Positions 34,621 to 44,538 of a stretch of DNA of 64,000 bases are shown in pieces. Origin of the DNA: Timema cristinae (Eukaryota > Arthropoda > Insecta > Phasmatodea > Timematidae); assembly GCA_039000515.1 (NCBI GenBank), contig JBCFYV010000012.1:36450387-36514386 (forward strand). The letters run 5' to 3'. The translations under genes and the position numbers were made by a program. A model generated the notes under the pieces. It worked only from the letters and a program-made list of their open reading frames with translations, was not told where the DNA came from and ran no database searches. Positions within the stretch are counted from its first letter, which is position 1. Each line of letters opens with the position of its first letter.

Positions 34621-35194
34621 ACGCAGAGAAACTTCTCGTATCGGGACTCATGATCGACAAGAGATGAGAAGGAATAGACGGAGTTAGTGATATTCCAACA
34701 TATATATGTCACACACACATTCAATCAACTCAAAAGGACTAAATCTAACGAGGCGTGGAATAAGGATTGAATTTGCACCAGATTTTTCTAAGACGTGCAC
34801 ATAGTCCCAATAGATCAGAGTTTTTAAGCGAATGCGCAAAGTATCAGCAGGTGGGGCGCGGGAACTTGGGGAATATCAAAAAGTAGCAAGAAAAAAAAGT
34901 TTGAGGAATAAAATATTATTTTTTTTTAGATTAATGTAAAACATTATTTCTAAAAATAGTACAATCATAATTTTAGCAATTTAACTCTCAAACACAATCT
35001 TAACACCCGTTATTTTAGTGATGAAATCCCTCCTAAATAATTTGATGGTGGACCTTGATGATGCTAGCGCCTTATTCAGTTGGGCTGTGGGTTGAAAAAG
35101 TTTGAAAATTGCTGCATTAGATATTTCACCTTGATTTAATAAACCTAGATATTAATCATTTTAACCAACGACTGGATCTGAAAATAATATGTAT
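34621..35194. other. Unassigned stretch
   Basis: Nothing recognised. Confidence 0.35.
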
Positions 35195-35275
35195 AACCCA
35201 CGTCCAGTACCACCAGTCAAACGTCAGTGGTGGCCTTGTTCCATGTGGATCTAACGTCCTAGACCACGTGACAAT
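35195..35275 (-). repeat. SINE-B head-end fragment
   Basis: CTAACGTCCTAGACCACGTG is the reversed head; only about 80 bp remain. Confidence 0.5.
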
Positions 35276-36148
35276 TGACATGGAAAGTATTTATGTGCCC
35301 CATATATGTGATTTACATCTTCTATCCAAGAGAATATCGATCAAAGTTACAATATTATTTTCATCATTACCCTCCAGGCTACGATCCTGTACTATGACCA
35401 ATTTTAACTGGGAGTGGTTTTTATTTTCATTAGTGGTTTTGCATTTATTTATTTTTCTCCGAGCGAAGGGCAATATATTTTATTAATATTTTTCTCCTCA
35501 GGTTAGATAAGGTGAGGTAACCATAATTATTCCATCTCATCGCCGTTTCATACGTGTATAGTTGCTTTTGAATTAACAATAATTAGTTTTGCATATGCAT
35601 TTGCGTTATTGTAGTGCTATGTGAGTATTTGTTTGGTTCAGAAAAGTTATTTTGCTTCTTACTTAGGATTTAGGGATATTTTATTTACTTTGGTGGGTCC
35701 TTTCAGCCTACATCTTAGAAGCTTGTTAGTTTTAGACTAAGTAAGCATAAGATGTATACAGCAAAACCTTGTTAATTTGAATTGAAGGGATGTTCAAATA
35801 AACGTTTTGAATAATAAATGTTCAACTATAAAAAAAACTGCATCTTAAGACTAATGCAAGTACCAAACCCCACTAATAAAAACTATTTAAATGTATTTTG
35901 CTATGCTTGACTAGTTTTTTGTAAGCCTATGTATATTTGACCGTGAGATATGCAGTACCTAGTACGGGCTCCCACCGTGTATGTAAACTTACAACCGCTC
36001 TGTGGGAACATAACGTTGCCCAGGGTATCCCTTGGCGGTTGTAACACAATCATACCCACCATAAAATGATGGTATGATGGTGATTATAAATGTGTAGAGT
36101 CATTGGAAATCTTAAACCTGACTTAAACCTAATTAACCAAACCAACCG
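35276..36148. other. Unassigned stretch
   Basis: 72- and 60-codon ORFs overlap on opposite strands at 35268-35486; neither has a recognised domain. An imperfect ATACCCACCAT / ATGATGGTATG inverted pair lies at 36050-36075. Confidence 0.35.
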
Positions 36149-36149
36149 A

Positions 36150-36215
36150 ACCCGGGACCACTACATCCGTAGACAGAGGAGCTGACCGATAATTTACCAA
36201 GAGGCCGTTCACTGT
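36150..36215 (-). repeat. tRNA-like SINE fragment, another family
   Basis: Read in reverse, GTCAGCTCCTCTGTCTACGG is followed by GTGGTCCCGGGTTCGGTTGG, a B-box-like pattern; upstream text has decayed. Confidence 0.4.
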
Positions 36216-37090
36216 ATGATCAAATAGAATGAATGACTTTGAAGGGAAAGGTGGGAATGACAGTGAGGGTAAGAATGTGGAAGTAGAGGGGTAGCTGGGG
36301 AAGTTAACAATGTTATCTGTTAAATATGCCTTGTGGTTCCGACAACTCTGTTTTATGATGTTGCGTCGTAAATATATTTTAATTCGCTCGTAAATACACC
36401 TTATTTTATCTATGGAACTAAGTGTTAATTCTAATTAAACCAAATATGCTATCACTGGTCATAGAAAACATTATGTTGGGATGAAGGGGGAATAGGTGAG
36501 GGGGAAGGGCAAAATGCAGTTTCAAAATATCCGTATTCTATTTTACAAGGTTCTACTGTAGTAGGGTCATTATAGGAAGTAACATTTTGAAAATATAAAC
36601 TATTTTTGTAGTCAACATTGATGGCATTATATTAAAATATTAATTTTATTTCATGCGTATTGACATTCACCTAACAAAAGTAACAGCTGCGGATTTCATG
36701 ACTTTACTTGTGAATATATGAAAATGGTTTTATTAACATTTGTGACTGTTAAAAAGGTTTCCTCCTGGTGAGTTGGGCTGTAGTCATGTTTTACAAACCT
36801 GTGTTAGCACACGGATCGCGTGTCAATCGAACGTTGAACGGTTCTGGATGATGCGGCGGTTACTTGAACAAGCTCTTATCATTCATTATGCGGATAAGAA
36901 TGCTGGCAAGGGTGAGGGTGTGTAGTGGGGTTCAGTCTTTTGTGCAGAAAATATCTATGTACACTCTGTTCTGATAAACATTAGACGTTTAGGATATGGT
37001 TGCTTTTTAATAAACTAAGTTGAGTTTTGCACGGAACTGACATTCCTGCTTAAATATTCAGGCTATTAATCCATGACCTACGTATATTAT
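36216..37090. other. Unassigned stretch
   Basis: G-rich patches at 36240-36300 and 36480-36510; otherwise nothing recognised. Confidence 0.35.
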
Positions 37091-37094
37091 CCAC

Positions 37095-37272
37095 AACTTA
37101 TCTGTGCTCCACGTTTTACTACCCGTGTAATATATCAGAATATTAGAGGAAAAATATACCCTCAATTTCATGGAGGGATAACGGGGGGGGGGGGGGGAAT
37201 AGATAAACTAATCTCAGTAGGTCCATACTGTAAGGTTCCCATAACCAGAAAACAGAAGACGGTACAGCACTG
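37095..37272 (-). repeat. SINE-B copy with poly-G
   Basis: CCACGTTTTACTACCCGTGT identifies the 3' end; a run of about 17 G at 37181-37197 sits where the family has a GAGAGTGG segment. Confidence 0.65.
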
Positions 37273-37275
37273 TTA

Positions 37276-37477
37276 GGGCCAGTTTCATAGTCAAATTTAG
37301 TACGCCCCAAGTGAGGCGCTACACTAAGTACATGACGACACCTACCTAAACCAGAATGGAATGGGCCAGTTTTCTATGCGAGAACGGCCCATTCCATTCT
37401 GGTTTAGGTAGGTGTCGTCATGTACTTAGTGTAGTGCCGCACTTGGGGCGTACTAAATTTGACTATGAAACTGGCCC
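37276..37477. mobile_element. Hairpin MITE, 92-bp arms, TTA duplication
   Basis: TTA on both sides (37273-37275 and 37478-37480). The left arm 37276-37367 begins GGGCCAGTTTCATAGTC and pairs with the right arm 37386-37477 with only two mismatches around an 18-base loop. The arms make up over 90 percent of the element. TWA duplication and GGGCC ends fit PIF/Harbinger-type MITEs. Confidence 0.95.
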
Positions 37478-37480
37478 TTA

Positions 37481-37839
37481 GTATTGATTGGACCACATAT
37501 AAATTAATTTAGATTTGTTGAAAAAGTATTCTTAGACTCAGGTATCGAATCGGGGATCTTCGACATAAGAGTGCCAATGAGGGATCCAGGATTCGTCCTG
37601 AGCTCATAAGTCAATCTTCACTCATAGTTTAAGGCTGAGTCTGTGATGGACGTGTGGAATCGTCAGCTACATATGAGCGAACAAAATAGTATCACGAGCT
37701 TTCAGAAACCACAACCATCTGCGACTCGGGAAGGCTGTTATGCTGGCAAGTACACAATACAAGGTTGTAATATTAAAACCAAATTTTATTTAAATCAAAT
37801 TCATTTACGTTTTATATGCCCTTGGTTTTTTTTTATGTA
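37481..37839. other. Unassigned stretch
   Basis: CAGGTATCGAATCGGGGATC near 37540 recalls a reversed tRNA-like B box but has no clear A box. Nothing else is seen. Confidence 0.35.
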
Positions 37840-38075
37840 TACCAAGTCATACTACCCAACAAAGTTATCCGCATATTAACACAAATTGCATAGGAATGAG
37901 GATGGTGAAATACAAATAAAAAGCACTCACATCTGCGTGGATGTAGAAAGGTAGGAAACTGGTTAGAACAATACACCTTAGTAGTCTTTACGCTCGGCCA
38001 GAATTCAAGTGCTAACCTCCTCTCTTCACCAAAGGACCAGGCTAAACTAGAATAACACACTTTCATTGTGCCCCT
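37840..38075 (-). repeat. SINE-B copy, diverged
   Basis: ACCAAGTCATACTACCC, ATCTGCGTGGATGTAGAAAG and ATTCAAGTGCTAACCTCC in order. Confidence 0.7.
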
Positions 38076-38596
38076 GGCCTGGATGATAAAATAATTTGAT
38101 TTAGAAATTGTACATTTTATACTTTTTGTTTAAAAAAAAAGCAAGTGTATGGGGAAAAAAAACTACCAACATTTTAATTATATTTTTTGAATAAAAAAAC
38201 TTTTGGAGTGAGTTATGGGTTTTCAGCAGGCGACTTTGTGTGGGAGGAAGAGCAAACTTTTCATCTACACGTATATATTTTTGTTCTTTTTTGCACGGGA
38301 AGCGTTTGTTTGAATCGGTGCGTGCGAAGCATTTAATCGCTGGAAAGCTTAAGCGCACCACCCTATCCTCTTACTGAGGGATTTTAATGGTAATGGTATC
38401 ATTGTAGCATCAAAAACCTTTGAATTAATTAATTTGGGGGGTATTTGGCATGCACATTTTAAACCGACTAATTATATCCACACATTACTTAGGTTTTCTT
38501 ATTCTAAAATAGACACAACACCCTCATACGTTCATCCCCTTCATCCGATAATTTATAAATGAAAAGTAAGGCCTTAATATAACCAATACCTGTTTC
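38076..38596. other. AT-rich, no feature seen
   Basis: The 86-codon minus ORF (38101-38361) shows no domain. Confidence 0.35.
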
Positions 38597-38845
38597 AGTG
38601 GCCAAATGGTCTAAGGCGTCACTCTCGTGATAGACTGGCTTACTGATTACGGGAAGATCGGTGTTTTAATCCCGTTTTGGGTCTACCGAGAGTGGTTTTC
38701 CCTAAAATGGTTCCCCACTCTCGTTCCACGCAAATATAGGCAGACTGCCTCTAAAATGTTTACTTACCCCATTAGACTAATTAGCTTATATGTAAATACT
38801 GTATAGCCTGAAAAGGTAGTAAGACGTGGTGGTACATAAAAACTT
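38597..38845 (+). repeat. SINE-B full-length copy
   Basis: Cleanest head: AGTGGCCAAATGGTCTAAGG and CGTCACTCTCGTGATAGACT, then the B-box region (GTGTTTTAATCCCG, changed), GGTTTTCCCTAAAATGG, and GGTAGTAAGACGTGGTGG at the end. A short A-rich tail follows. Confidence 0.92.
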
Positions 38846-39275
38846 TTTTTTCCCCGGTTATCTCAAGATTTGGTCCCGGGACCGTTATCTTGATGGACAG
38901 ATGTACTATCGACTGTGATAACGTGTTGGACCCTTAAGTCATTAAATCAATCTTCAATAACAGTAATTATCATCTTTGTTTTGTTAACCTGTTAAAAATT
39001 GACTATTTGTTTGAGAAAGGCTAGATCTATGTTTCTAAACAATTTACTTTGATCCTAGAACTGCGACATTTCATGGAAAAAGTATTTGAAATAATGATTT
39101 TATGTTTTTAAAATTTACATTTTATCAAACAGGTTGTACTAGAAAAGTGAGAAGTCAAAAGGGTTGGGTTTTCAAAAAATTAAGAGCTGTTAAAAATTAA
39201 AATTGAAAACCATGGGCTGGAAAACATGAAGCAGTTCAAGAACCCGGTAAGTCTGCTGACAAAGAATACCTATTG
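38846..39275. other. Unassigned stretch
   Basis: Nothing recognised before the LINE fragment starts. Confidence 0.35.
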
Positions 39276-39279
39276 AACC

Positions 39280-39775
39280 ATGGCCAAGGAAATTTTCAAC
39301 AAGAAGATATTTCTGTTAACCAGAAAGTTGAGTTTGGAACTGAGGAAGAAACTGATGAAATGTTAGATTCGGAGCATCGCACTGTATGGAGCAGAAACTT
39401 GTGCTCTTAGGAAGATGGAAAATAAATACTTGGAGAGCTTTAAAATGTGGTGCTGTAGAATATTTGGGAAAATCAGATGGGCAGACTAATGAAGAAATCC
39501 TAAGAAGATTGGGGAGAAGAGAACCATTTTGGATGTGATTCGTCGGTACAAAGCAAACTGGATCTGACATATCTTTAGGAAGAATTTCCTTCCGCGCGAC
39601 GTCGTAGAAGGAAAGGTTGAAGGAAAGAGGAACTTAGGCAGAAGCAGAATTCAAATATTAGATGACTTGAAGGAAAGAAGAAAATTCTGGGAGCTCAAGT
39701 AGGAGGCAAAGGCATTGGTGGTCTAATTTCATTGAAAAAAGGAATGGACCTGTCGTGAGAAAGAACAATTAATTA
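39280..39775 (+). pseudogene. LINE-2fam 3' end (C-terminal region of reverse transcriptase ORF)
   Basis: The plus strand encodes, over several frames, TMAKEIFNKKIFLLTRKLSL, then IALYGAETCALRKMENKYLE, then MWCCRIFGKI. Past further stops follow VIRRYKANWI, a GHILRRN-like relic and NLGRSRIQILDDLKERRKFW. This is the order of motifs after the RT palm in a common arthropod LINE type (SIALYGSETWTLRK ... MWCWRRMEKI ... GRRRxQLLDDL). There is no palm and no endonuclease, so it is 5'-truncated. The family differs from LINE-1fam and LINE-3fam. Confidence 0.85.
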
Positions 39776-39811
39776 TAATAAGTACACCTGATACTACAAG
39801 TTGAGCCCTCA

Positions 39812-40464
39812 AGGCTGAATTACATGGTTCGCTTTTGGTTGAACAATGCCTTTGATTCAACCTAATTGAAACTATGAGATTTAAAGGTGGTTGTTTACAC
39901 ATTTCATTTAAATTGACCTAATTAGTTCACTTAAAAATGGCGTTAAAACATATATTATAATTATTATAATGGGGTAGGGATGAGGAAGGAAGGATTTTAC
40001 AGGTAATCTACTCGCATTTGCGCGAAAGGAGAGTGGGAAACCATTTAGGGAAAACCACCCTCATTTACTCGACCAGGATTCGACACGAGAGTGACGCCTT
40101 AGACCAGTCAGCCACTGAAGCAGTTCCTTAGTTTATTAATACAGATAGCTTACATTGAGGCTGTATATGGCTACGTAATAAGCTTCAAACAAAAATCAAC
40201 TATCTCTGTTTACAAACAATACATCGACACAACTGAAATGGAAACCTTTCAATGTACAAGATGCGTGTTTAGACGTGCTCAATTTGGATAGATAATTCTG
40301 AATGAACAACCGCGCTGAACAAAAGTATAAACTCTGTCAACTTTTTTCAATGTGTAAATTGGTTGAACACTTTGATTGAATAGTAATTCACACTGTTCAC
40401 TTTGCTTTCAATTTGGTTAAATCAACCGTATTGTTAAACCAAAGTGAACTGTGTAAATTCTCCT
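39812..40464. mobile_element. TIR element (MITE) with nested SINE-B
   Basis: The left end has GGTTCGCTTTTGGTTGAACA and GATTCAACCTAATTGAAAC. The right end, read in reverse, has AGTTCACTTTGGTTTAACA and GATTTAACCAAATTGAAAGC. This gives inverted repeats of about 55-60 bp. No target duplication could be fixed. A reversed SINE-B lies inside. Confidence 0.75.
39965..40125 (-). repeat. SINE-B copy inside the TIR element
   Basis: GGGGTAGGGATGAGGAAGGA, CATTTGCGCGAAAGGAGAGT and GAGTGACGCCTTAGACCAG; the B-box-like side is shortened (CCAGGATTCGACACGAG), a small deletion. Confidence 0.85.
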
Positions 40465-40849
40465 AAAGCCCCGAGCTTATCGACCTTTGGTACGCGTGCC
40501 CAAAGTGGTACGTGAGAAGCTTTCCTTGGCACGGGGGAATCACTGCTGATCAAAAGTTATTTTTCTAGCACACTAGTTTTAAATCACATTTCATTTCTAA
40601 AAGTCTCTCTTGGCAATAAAAATATCATAATTTTGTAATATAAAACTCCATGGCATCAGTCTGCCATTGAGCTATACCAACCAAACGGCCGTCATCTATT
40701 GACGATGATAGTGCCAACATTTGTGAATAGAAAATGTGTCATGTGGTCAGCACAATGAACCCTCCAGCTGTTAATCTCAGTTTTCTAGACCAAGACCACT
40801 AATTTTTTATTCAAGTATCTCCTCAATTTCCCTCACAAGGCTGAGTTAA
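40465..40849. other. Unassigned stretch with a tRNA-like scrap
   Basis: At 40655-40690 the minus strand reads GGTATAGCTCAATGGCAGAC, an A-box-like phrase without a B box, so not a tRNA gene. Confidence 0.4.
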
Positions 40850-40965
40850 ATCCGCTCCAGATTCACTACTTCACAGATAAATCTGGAAGCACTTGTGATT
40901 GAACCCGACACACCTGGATCTATATACAGGAAATCTGACCACTAGATCACAGAGGCGGTCAATTA
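40850..40965 (-). repeat. tRNA-like SINE, another family
   Basis: Reverse strand: ACCGCCTCTGTGATCTAGTG, GTCAGATTTCC, then GTCGGGTTCAATCACAAGTG. A-box- and B-box-like blocks are about 40 bases apart. The body downstream (CAGATTTATCTGTGAAGTAG) resembles that of SINE-A. Confidence 0.55.
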
Positions 40966-41446
40966 TAATATATAACATAATTAAAATAATATTTGGTATT
41001 AGAAAATATATTATATAGTTACTATATTAATTTATTATACATTTTGCATAGTTTAGAATTTATAATTTATAATAATATTAATAAGTAATTAAGAGTGATG
41101 ATTAAATAAGTAAATGCTCCATTTAATTGCTGAAAATTCAAATGGGAACGGGAGAACGTTTCTCCTGAAATTAGCGACATTAGGGCAAGCGCTCTCAAAA
41201 AAGGTTCGCTATCCCTGCCCTAGATATTCACTACTCTGGTAGTAGAACTAACCTGTACAAACAGAGTGAATAACTTCGTCAGCCACCCTGACTTGAATTT
41301 AAACCGGGTCTGGTTCGAAATTATATTTGTATGGGAGGAAATTGACATGCTACAAGCGGTGTGAAGTTCCCTCAAAGTACAGTCCTAGGCGCTAATAGCC
41401 ACGTATGAAGCGGACATATAAAACGAGTAATTAAACATGGCATTTC

Positions 41447-41449
<3 letters not shown>
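40966..41449. other. AT-rich, no feature seen
   Basis: Nothing recognised. Confidence 0.35.
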
Positions 41450-41486
<37 letters not shown>

Positions 41487-41487
41487 C
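41450..41487. repeat. (TG)n(CG)n microsatellite
   Basis: About 14 TG units followed by about five CG units, directly abutting the 3' end of a reversed SINE-B. Confidence 0.95.
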
Positions 41488-41690
41488 GTGCCACGTCTCC
41501 CGACCTGAACGAGCTATCCAAATTAATATTTACACTAATGGGATAGGGATGAGACAGGCGAAATAAATAATGAGAAATCTCCCCTCAGTAAACCTGGCTG
41601 GGATTCTAACCCAACCTACTTGTCACAAGAAAACCATACCCCATTAGGTTAACTTCTTAGCTCTCGTGGCTGATGAAACGTACTTAATAA
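41488..41690 (-). repeat. SINE-B copy
   Basis: CCACGTCTCCCGACCTGAAC, GGGATAGGGATGAGACAGGC and CTGGGATTCTAACCCAACC. Confidence 0.8.
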
Positions 41691-41784
41691 AAGAAAGGAG
41701 TTTAATTTAAAACAAGAAACCTTTTTTCTTTATTTATATATATAATTACTACTACTAATACTAGTTTAGGCTATACACATATAT

Positions 41785-41985
41785 GATCCTGTAGGGATGA
41801 GAAAGAAATCATTATGGAGGCAATATACCTCTAATATGCTTGTAAGGAGAGTGGAAAACCATATAAAAGACCTCAGTAGAATCGACCAGGATTAGAACCC
41901 TGATCTTCTCGGCGTCAATAGACCAGTATAGCATGAGAGTGACGCTTTAGATCATATTTTGGCCACTGAATCGGGCTTTATATAA
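41785..41985 (-). repeat. SINE-B copy
   Basis: AGGGATGAGAAAGAAATC, AAGGAGAGTGGAAAACCA, CCAGGATTAGAACCCTGATC and GAGAGTGACGCTTTAGATC, with a 7-bp insertion at the A-box side. Confidence 0.82.
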
Positions 41986-41995
41986 ATCCTGTAGA

Positions 41996-42230
41996 CCTTG
42001 GTGGTCTTATAGTAACGTGCTCACCTCAGGAACCGATGTTCGTGGGTTCAAGCCCAACCTGGATCGAAGGACTTTTTCTTGAGTAATAAAAATCCATAGC
42101 ACAGCTTCCTTTGGAGGATAAGTAAAGCTACCCGTCCCATGTCGATTGTGACATTTAAAAGAACCCTGGACGTTATCTGAAAATAGATTTTGCTGCAAAC
42201 TTGGTAGACTTTTCCCTCTCACTCACAGAA
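41996..42230 (+). repeat. tRNA-derived SINE, another family
   Basis: GGTGGTCTTATAGTAACGTG, then CGTGGGTTCAAGCCCAAC about 45 bases later, are A-box- and B-box-like. The body includes CCTTTGGAGGATAAGTAAAG. Only one copy is seen here. Confidence 0.6.
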
Positions 42231-42444
42231 ATTCTCGTATGCTGATATAATCAGTCGGTTCAGAAAGTGCGCGTTAATTATTTCAAATAAATAAAAATTA
42301 TAAATAAATCCTATAAAAATATGTTTTTTTCAGTGAATATAGTTTAAGTTTAATAGTGAAGCCAACGTTTAATTTTTTAAACGGAGCAGGGAAAACATTT
42401 TCATCTCGGTCTGTTTAGCCGAAATCTTGCAAGTACCAAAATAA

Positions 42445-42724
42445 TGTGTAGACTTCATATGTGCACTATATTTTGTGAGTTAATTGCAAACTTTCCCGGC
42501 AAAATTGTCGTCAGGACAGATGAGTTGGTAGAAGAACCACTAGTCCAATTAATCTTTCCAAACAAATACAGCTGACCGATGGTTGTGTTGGTACACATGA
42601 TCGCACGAAAGGTAACTTCCAGCTTGTACGATGACAAAAGGCGGGCAAATGGCGGGCAGTTTATCTTCCCCACCAACCCGAGCGGCACTTGTCTTGGAAG
42701 TCCGGACAGAAGGCGAGTCATTTA
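42445..42724. other. Ambiguous coding-like segment, strand uncertain
   Basis: The minus strand has an uninterrupted 88-codon ORF (42721-42455). The plus strand has a frame from ATG at 42445 that reads CELIANFPGKIVVRTDEL, then VEEPLVQLIFPNKYS. It hits a TGA at 42592-42594 and continues in the same frame through ARKVTSSLYDDKRRANGGQF, then IFPTNPSGTCLGSP, to TAA at 42722-42724. Base composition is richer in GC than the surroundings. No domain is recognised on either strand. It may be a transposon relic, a retrocopy or an exon; the single plus stop could be a decayed arginine codon. Confidence 0.35.
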
Positions 42725-42879
42725 AGGACTGTCACAGACCACTAACGTTGTGATTTAATAACAAGGGTTGGAGGAAATCCTCCTCTAACCAAAAATCAAA
42801 AGTTAATTTTTCATGAAAAAAAGTCCCTTTCTTATTTCTCCGTGAAGTCTACCACTTCGGTGATTGAATTTTCTACTCT

Positions 42880-43070
42880 CTGTTCTCACTTTCGCAATAG
42901 ACTGGACTGCCGATAACGGTGAGATTGGGGGTTTGAATCCCAATAGGGTCAGGTGAGCGTATTTTTTTCATAAATGTTTTTCCACGCAGATCCGGGTAAA
43001 CTTCTACTGAAATCAACCCGCCTCATCCCTAACGGCTCAAACGGGTAGTAGAACGCAATGATAAAAACAA
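42880..43070 (+). repeat. SINE-B copy
   Basis: GACTGGACTGCCGATAACGG, GGGTTTGAATCCCAATAGGG and CTCAAACGGGTAGTAGAACG. The body is shortened between the TTTT run and CCACGCAGATCCGGG. Confidence 0.88.
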
Positions 43071-43077
43071 ATAATGG

Positions 43078-43250
43078 GATATAAATGAAGAAGGTGGAAT
43101 TTAGAGGGCGTGTATCCACATGTGCATGAAAAGAGAATGGTATAAAAACACTCAGTATATCCAATCGATATTCGATCTCTGACCTCTTCACCATCAATCC
43201 GGGATAGTTGAGGCCTGACAGCTAGTCCACGTGTCCAACGATGAGGATTT
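43078..43250 (-). repeat. SINE-B copy, tail to tail with the previous one
   Basis: GTGGAATTTAGAGGGCGTGT, ATGTGCATGAAAAGAGAATG and GATCTCTGACCTCTTCACC. The 3' end is lost at the junction. Confidence 0.78.
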
Positions 43251-43292
43251 GATTTCATTAGGGATATTATATTCTAGTTGCTAAATAAATTG

Positions 43293-43400
43293 ATCATATC
43301 AGCACTTGACTTACAAACTAACATACTTTAAACAGGCACAACAACCAGTCCCCCGACCGTAAATTCATCACTGATTAAGGTGAAGCCCGACTTTCACCAT
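43293..43400 (-). repeat. SINE-C 3' part
   Basis: The reverse strand reads GTGATGAATTTACGGTCGGG, then GTTGTTGTGCCTGTTT, then GTTTGTAAGTCAAGTGC, the last block shared with 23578-23650. Confidence 0.75.
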
Positions 43401-43587
43401 TGTTTTCACTCGATACGTGAATCTTACAGATACCCTTTGCTAGAGCCGTACCCAAATATTTATATTTTAAGGGGGAGAAGGGGGTTAACGGTGCTCCTAC
43501 TTATGGGGACCTGTGGTGAGGTCCCTCAACAGGATATGGCAAGGAATTTGTATAGCATTAGATTTTGAAGAAATTTAAAGTTTTTTT

Positions 43588-43795
43588 CAACATGTCTTGG
43601 TACCCGTTCATATTGTAAGCATGTATTAGTAATATTAGTGGAATATGAATGAATAATAGAAAGGAAAGGGGAGAGCCATTTAGGAAAAACCCTTTCAGTA
43701 CACCATGTCAGGATTTTAAACCCGATTTCCCCGTCACCAGCAATCCAGTATAATACAATAATGACGCACTAATCTATGCAGCCACCGATGAATTG
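43588..43795 (-). repeat. SINE-B copy
   Basis: CATGTCTTGGTACCCGTTCA, GGAAAGGGGAGAGCCATTTA, CCCGATTTCCCCGTCACCAG and GCAGCCACCGATG. Confidence 0.85.
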
Positions 43796-43939
43796 TCTTA
43801 TCGTAGTTGTAGGCAGGGGCGGATCCAGATAATTTTCATAGGGGGGTGATAGCTATAAATAACATAATTTTCTTACAATGTTAGATTTCAGTTTAAAACC
43901 ATTTAATAGTTTCTCATTCATATTGGATAATATTATGTA

Positions 43940-44530
43940 TGTTTTAAACCGTGGTCATGCTCTCAAATTTTTTTTAAATCATTTAATTTTTATAAACTAT
44001 TTGGAGTAGCCCTCCTTCAAACATTTTTTGAAAAATTGTCTACTCTAGAATCTATGAGTAGTCTTCGCCTTGATTTATTTTATTAATTAAATTCTTTTAT
44101 AAGCCATTTAAAGTATTCCACACACAGACATTTTTAAAATTTGGATGCACACTTGAAGCTATTTAGAGTGTTCGTCACCTTGATTTCTTAAATAATTTGA
44201 TACTTCTAAAAGGTAATCTTTGAAGTGGTCTTCCACCGACAAAATTTTGAAATTTGAATTATTTTAGAAAATAGGCTATTTGGGGGGGTCCTCGCCTGAA
44301 AATTCTTCAAAATGACATGTGTCTATAAGCTATTTGGAGTTGTCCTTCCATAGACATTTATGGAATTTGGATGACCTTGGAAGTTATTTAGAGCTTTCTT
44401 CCCCTGATTTTTTCAGCCAGTTAGATGCCTCTAGTCTAGTAGCTATTTAAGGCAGTCTCCTCTCAAATTTTTGACAAAAAATGCATCCAGAAATCATTTG
44501 TAGTTTGATTTAAGGCAATCTTTCAGCTTC
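43940..44530. repeat. Degenerate tandem repeat, roughly 75-95 bp units
   Basis: Phrases like AAGCTATTTGGAGTTGTCCT, then CATAGACATTTATGGAATTT, then GGATG recur about six times with drift, ending at the pogo insertion. Confidence 0.7.
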
Positions 44531-44538
44531 ATGATGCA

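Noticed and set aside
38597..38670. tRNA Leu/Ser gene
   Set aside because: The head resembles a tRNA, but the acceptor stem does not close, the B box is changed and the rest is the SINE-B body.
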